From: Thioalkalivibrio denitrificans
Lineage (GTDB): Bacteria > Pseudomonadota > Gammaproteobacteria > Ectothiorhodospirales > Ectothiorhodospiraceae
Length of the DNA stretch: 35,244 bases
Assembly (NCBI RefSeq): GCF_002000365.1
Contig: NZ_MVBK01000004.1
Span: 1-35,244, forward strand
Direction of reading: 5' to 3'
Position 1 is the first letter of the stretch. Each line of letters starts with the position of its first letter. This document shows positions 33,614 through 35,244 of this stretch, piece by piece. The translations under genes and the position numbers were made by a program. A model generated the notes under the pieces. It did not search any database. It had not been told where the DNA came from and was given only the letters and a program-made list of their open reading frames with translations.

Positions 33614-35244
33614 TGTCTTTCACCTTCTCAACCATTTCCCGTGCGTGGGCCAGGGTCTGATCGGTCAGTTCCAGGCCGCCCAGCATGCGCGCCACTTCCT
33701 GAACCCGGCTGTCGTCATCCAGCACCTGGATCTGCGTGCGGGTGTCGGCCTTGCCCTTGCGCTTGCTGACCTGGACGTGATGATGGGCCTGTGCCGCCAC
33801 CTGGGGCAGGTGGGTGACGCACAGCACCTGGCGGTGTTCGCCCAGCGCGCGCAGTTGCCGGCCCACCACCTCGGCCACGGCGCCGCCGATGCCCGAGTCC
33901 ACCTCATCGAAGATCAGCGTGGGGATGGGCAGGGAACGCGCGGCGATCATCTGGATGGCCAGGCTGATGCGCGAAAGCTCGCCGCCCGAGGCGACCCTGG
34001 AGAGCGGCTGCACGGGCTGGCCGGGATTGGCAGTCACCAGGAATTCGATGCGGTCGGTCCCGTGTACGGCTGGGCGCACGTCCGGATCGCTGTCGACCTG
34101 CACCTGGAAGACGCCGCCCTCCATTCCCAGCCCCTGCATGGCCTCGCTGACCTGTCCGCTCAGCTGTTTCGCTGCCGATCGGCGGGAGCGGGAGAGCGCC
34201 ATCGCCGCTTCCCTGTAACGGGCCTCCGCCGCCTGCACGTTGCGTGTCAGGTCGTCCAGATCTTCCTCGTCACCCTCAAGTTGCGCCAGTTCCGCCAGGA
34301 GGGTGCGGGTCAGTTCGGGCAGGGCCTCGGGGGCGACGCGGTGCTTGCGGGCCAGGTCGTGGATGTCCGTCAGGCGCTGTTCCACGAAAGACAGCCGTGC
34401 CGGATCCAGGTCCACACGGTCCGCGTAGTGACGCAGGGCGTCAGCGGCCTCGCGCAGCTGGATTCGGGCGCTGTTCATCAATTCCAGCGGTTCACCCAGG
34501 GCCGGGTCGAGCTGCGCGGCCTCGTCAAGCAGGGAATGGAACCGCGACAGCAGGGCGTCCACGCTGTGGTCGTCGGCGTACAGGCCGTGGTGGACCGATT
34601 CACTCAATTCCAGCAGCCTGCCTGCATGGGCCAGGCGGCGCTGCTCCCCGTCGAGGGCTTCCACCTCGTCCTCGCCCAGATCGAGGGCCTGGAGTTCGCC
34701 GGTCTGGAAGCGCAGCAGGTCGCGCCGGGCCGTGCGCGCCTCGTCGTCGCCGGCAGCCCGTTCCAGGCGCGCCTTGAGGTCCTGCCAGTCCTGGAAGCTG
34801 ACGCGGGTTTCCTCCAGGAGGCCGGGATGGTTGGCGAACTCGTCGAGGATCAGGCGCTGCACGTCACGGCGGGTGAGTGACTGGTGGGCGTGTTGCCCGT
34901 GGATGTCCACCAGCAGTTCGCCCAGGGCCTTCATGTTCTGAAGCGTGGTCGGCGTCCCGTTGATCCAGGCCCGGCTCTTGCCGTCGGCGCCAACCACGCG
35001 GCGGAGCAGGCATTCATCCCCCGCGTCCATGGCCTGTTCCTCCAGCCAGGCCCGGGCGGTGGCATTGTCGGCCAGTTCAAACCCCACGCCGATTTCGGCC
35101 CGTTCCGCCCCGGGGCGCACTGCCGCACTGTCCGCCCGGTCCCCCAGCACCAGCCCCAGGGCATCGACAAGGATCGATTTGCCCGCCCCCGTCTCCCCCG
35201 TCAGCGCCGTCATCCCCGCCTCCAACTCCAGCGCCAGCGCGTCG
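33579..35244 (-). CDS. recN: DNA repair protein RecN (5' end beyond window)
   Basis: SMC-like ATPase that acts at double-strand breaks. 554 residues are present; the gene runs off the window end and about 10-20 N-terminal residues are missing. Walker A GETGAGKS is near the visible N-terminus, long coiled-coil arms occupy the middle, and the signature VASGGELSR and Walker B TLIFDEVDSGIGG lie in the C-terminal half. The normal family end is around LTDQTLAHAREMVEKV. The last dozen residues (DNSRFNVQDSKG) come from the intergenic repeat. The gene is convergent with fur. Confidence 0.96.
   Translation of the reverse strand, partial: DALALELEAGMTALTGETGAGKSILVDALGLVLGDRADSAAVRPGAERAEIGVGFELADNATARAWLEEQAMDAGDECLLRRVVGADGKSRAWINGTPTTLQNMKALGELLVDIHGQHAHQSLTRRDVQRLILDEFANHPGLLEETRVSFQDWQDLKARLERAAGDDEARTARRDLLRFQTGELQALDLGEDEVEALDGEQRRLAHAGRLLELSESVHHGLYADDHSVDALLSRFHSLLDEAAQLDPALGEPLELMNSARIQLREAADALRHYADRVDLDPARLSFVEQRLTDIHDLARKHRVAPEALPELTRTLLAELAQLEGDEEDLDDLTRNVQAAEARYREAAMALSRSRRSAAKQLSGQVSEAMQGLGMEGGVFQVQVDSDPDVRPAVHGTDRIEFLVTANPGQPVQPLSRVASGGELSRISLAIQMIAARSLPIPTLIFDEVDSGIGGAVAEVVGRQLRALGEHRQVLCVTHLPQVAAQAHHHVQVSKRKGKADTRTQIQVLDDDSRVQEVARMLGGLELTDQTLAHAREMVEKVKDNSRFNVQDSKG

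Overview
The window is chromosomal DNA from a high-GC gammaproteobacterium. The gene order cysS-folD-tRNAs-tig-clpP-clpX-lon-hupB-tRNAs-ppiD-fabI is a backbone shared with pseudomonads and purple sulfur/Ectothiorhodospira-type bacteria. The blocks mltD/yafS-like/rnhA/dnaQ and smpB/ratA/ratB/bamE/fur/recN are also gammaproteobacterial. The many intergenic repeats, a PEP-CTERM surface protein and the NSS transporter suggest an environmental, possibly Ectothiorhodospiraceae-like organism; that family placement is inference.

Layout. 0.1-2.5 kb: cysS and folD, convergent. 2.6-3.1 kb: a four-tRNA operon (Pro-TGG, Arg-TCT, His-GTG, Lys-CTT) with promoter and terminator. 3.4-4.05 kb: a hemerythrin-like gene behind a strong NsrR-type operator. 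4.18-11.1 kb: tRNA-Leu(TAG), then the protein-quality-control block tig, clpP, clpX, lon (behind a sigma32-like promoter) and hupB. 11.1-14.4 kb: tRNA-Val(TAC), tRNA-Asp(GTC), ppiD and convergent fabI. 14.7-18.2 kb, minus strand: a lipoprotein lytic transglycosylase (mltD), a PP2C phosphatase and a two-FHA protein. 18.35-20.8 kb, plus strand: a yafS-like methyltransferase, rnhA, dnaQ and a dual-CDGSH iron-sulfur protein, with heptanucleotide tandem arrays on both sides of dnaQ.

20.8-28.6 kb is an accessory stretch: a small ribbon-helix-helix regulator behind a perfect palindrome, three GNAT acetyltransferases, a methyltransferase, an alpha/beta hydrolase, and a membrane PAS-GGDEF-EAL protein. 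The leader of this last gene carries a recognisable c-di-GMP-I (GEMM) riboswitch preceded by a CRP-type site. 28.6-29.4 kb holds a PEP-CTERM protein with features of an internal-thioester domain and its own CRP-type palindrome. 29.5-35.2 kb holds smpB, an Snf/NSS sodium symporter, ratA-ratB, bamE, fur (TTG start) and recN (cut by the window end).

The clearest material beyond routine genes is: (i) the candidate cAMP/c-di-GMP circuit joining the riboswitch-controlled GGDEF-EAL gene and the PEP-CTERM protein through two CRP-like palindromes; (ii) the NsrR-hemerythrin pair; (iii) a set of modular composite repeats that fill most convergent gene junctions, nest inside one another and supply the last residues of RecN; (iv) heptamer arrays directly abutting the translation starts of dnaQ and the CDGSH gene.
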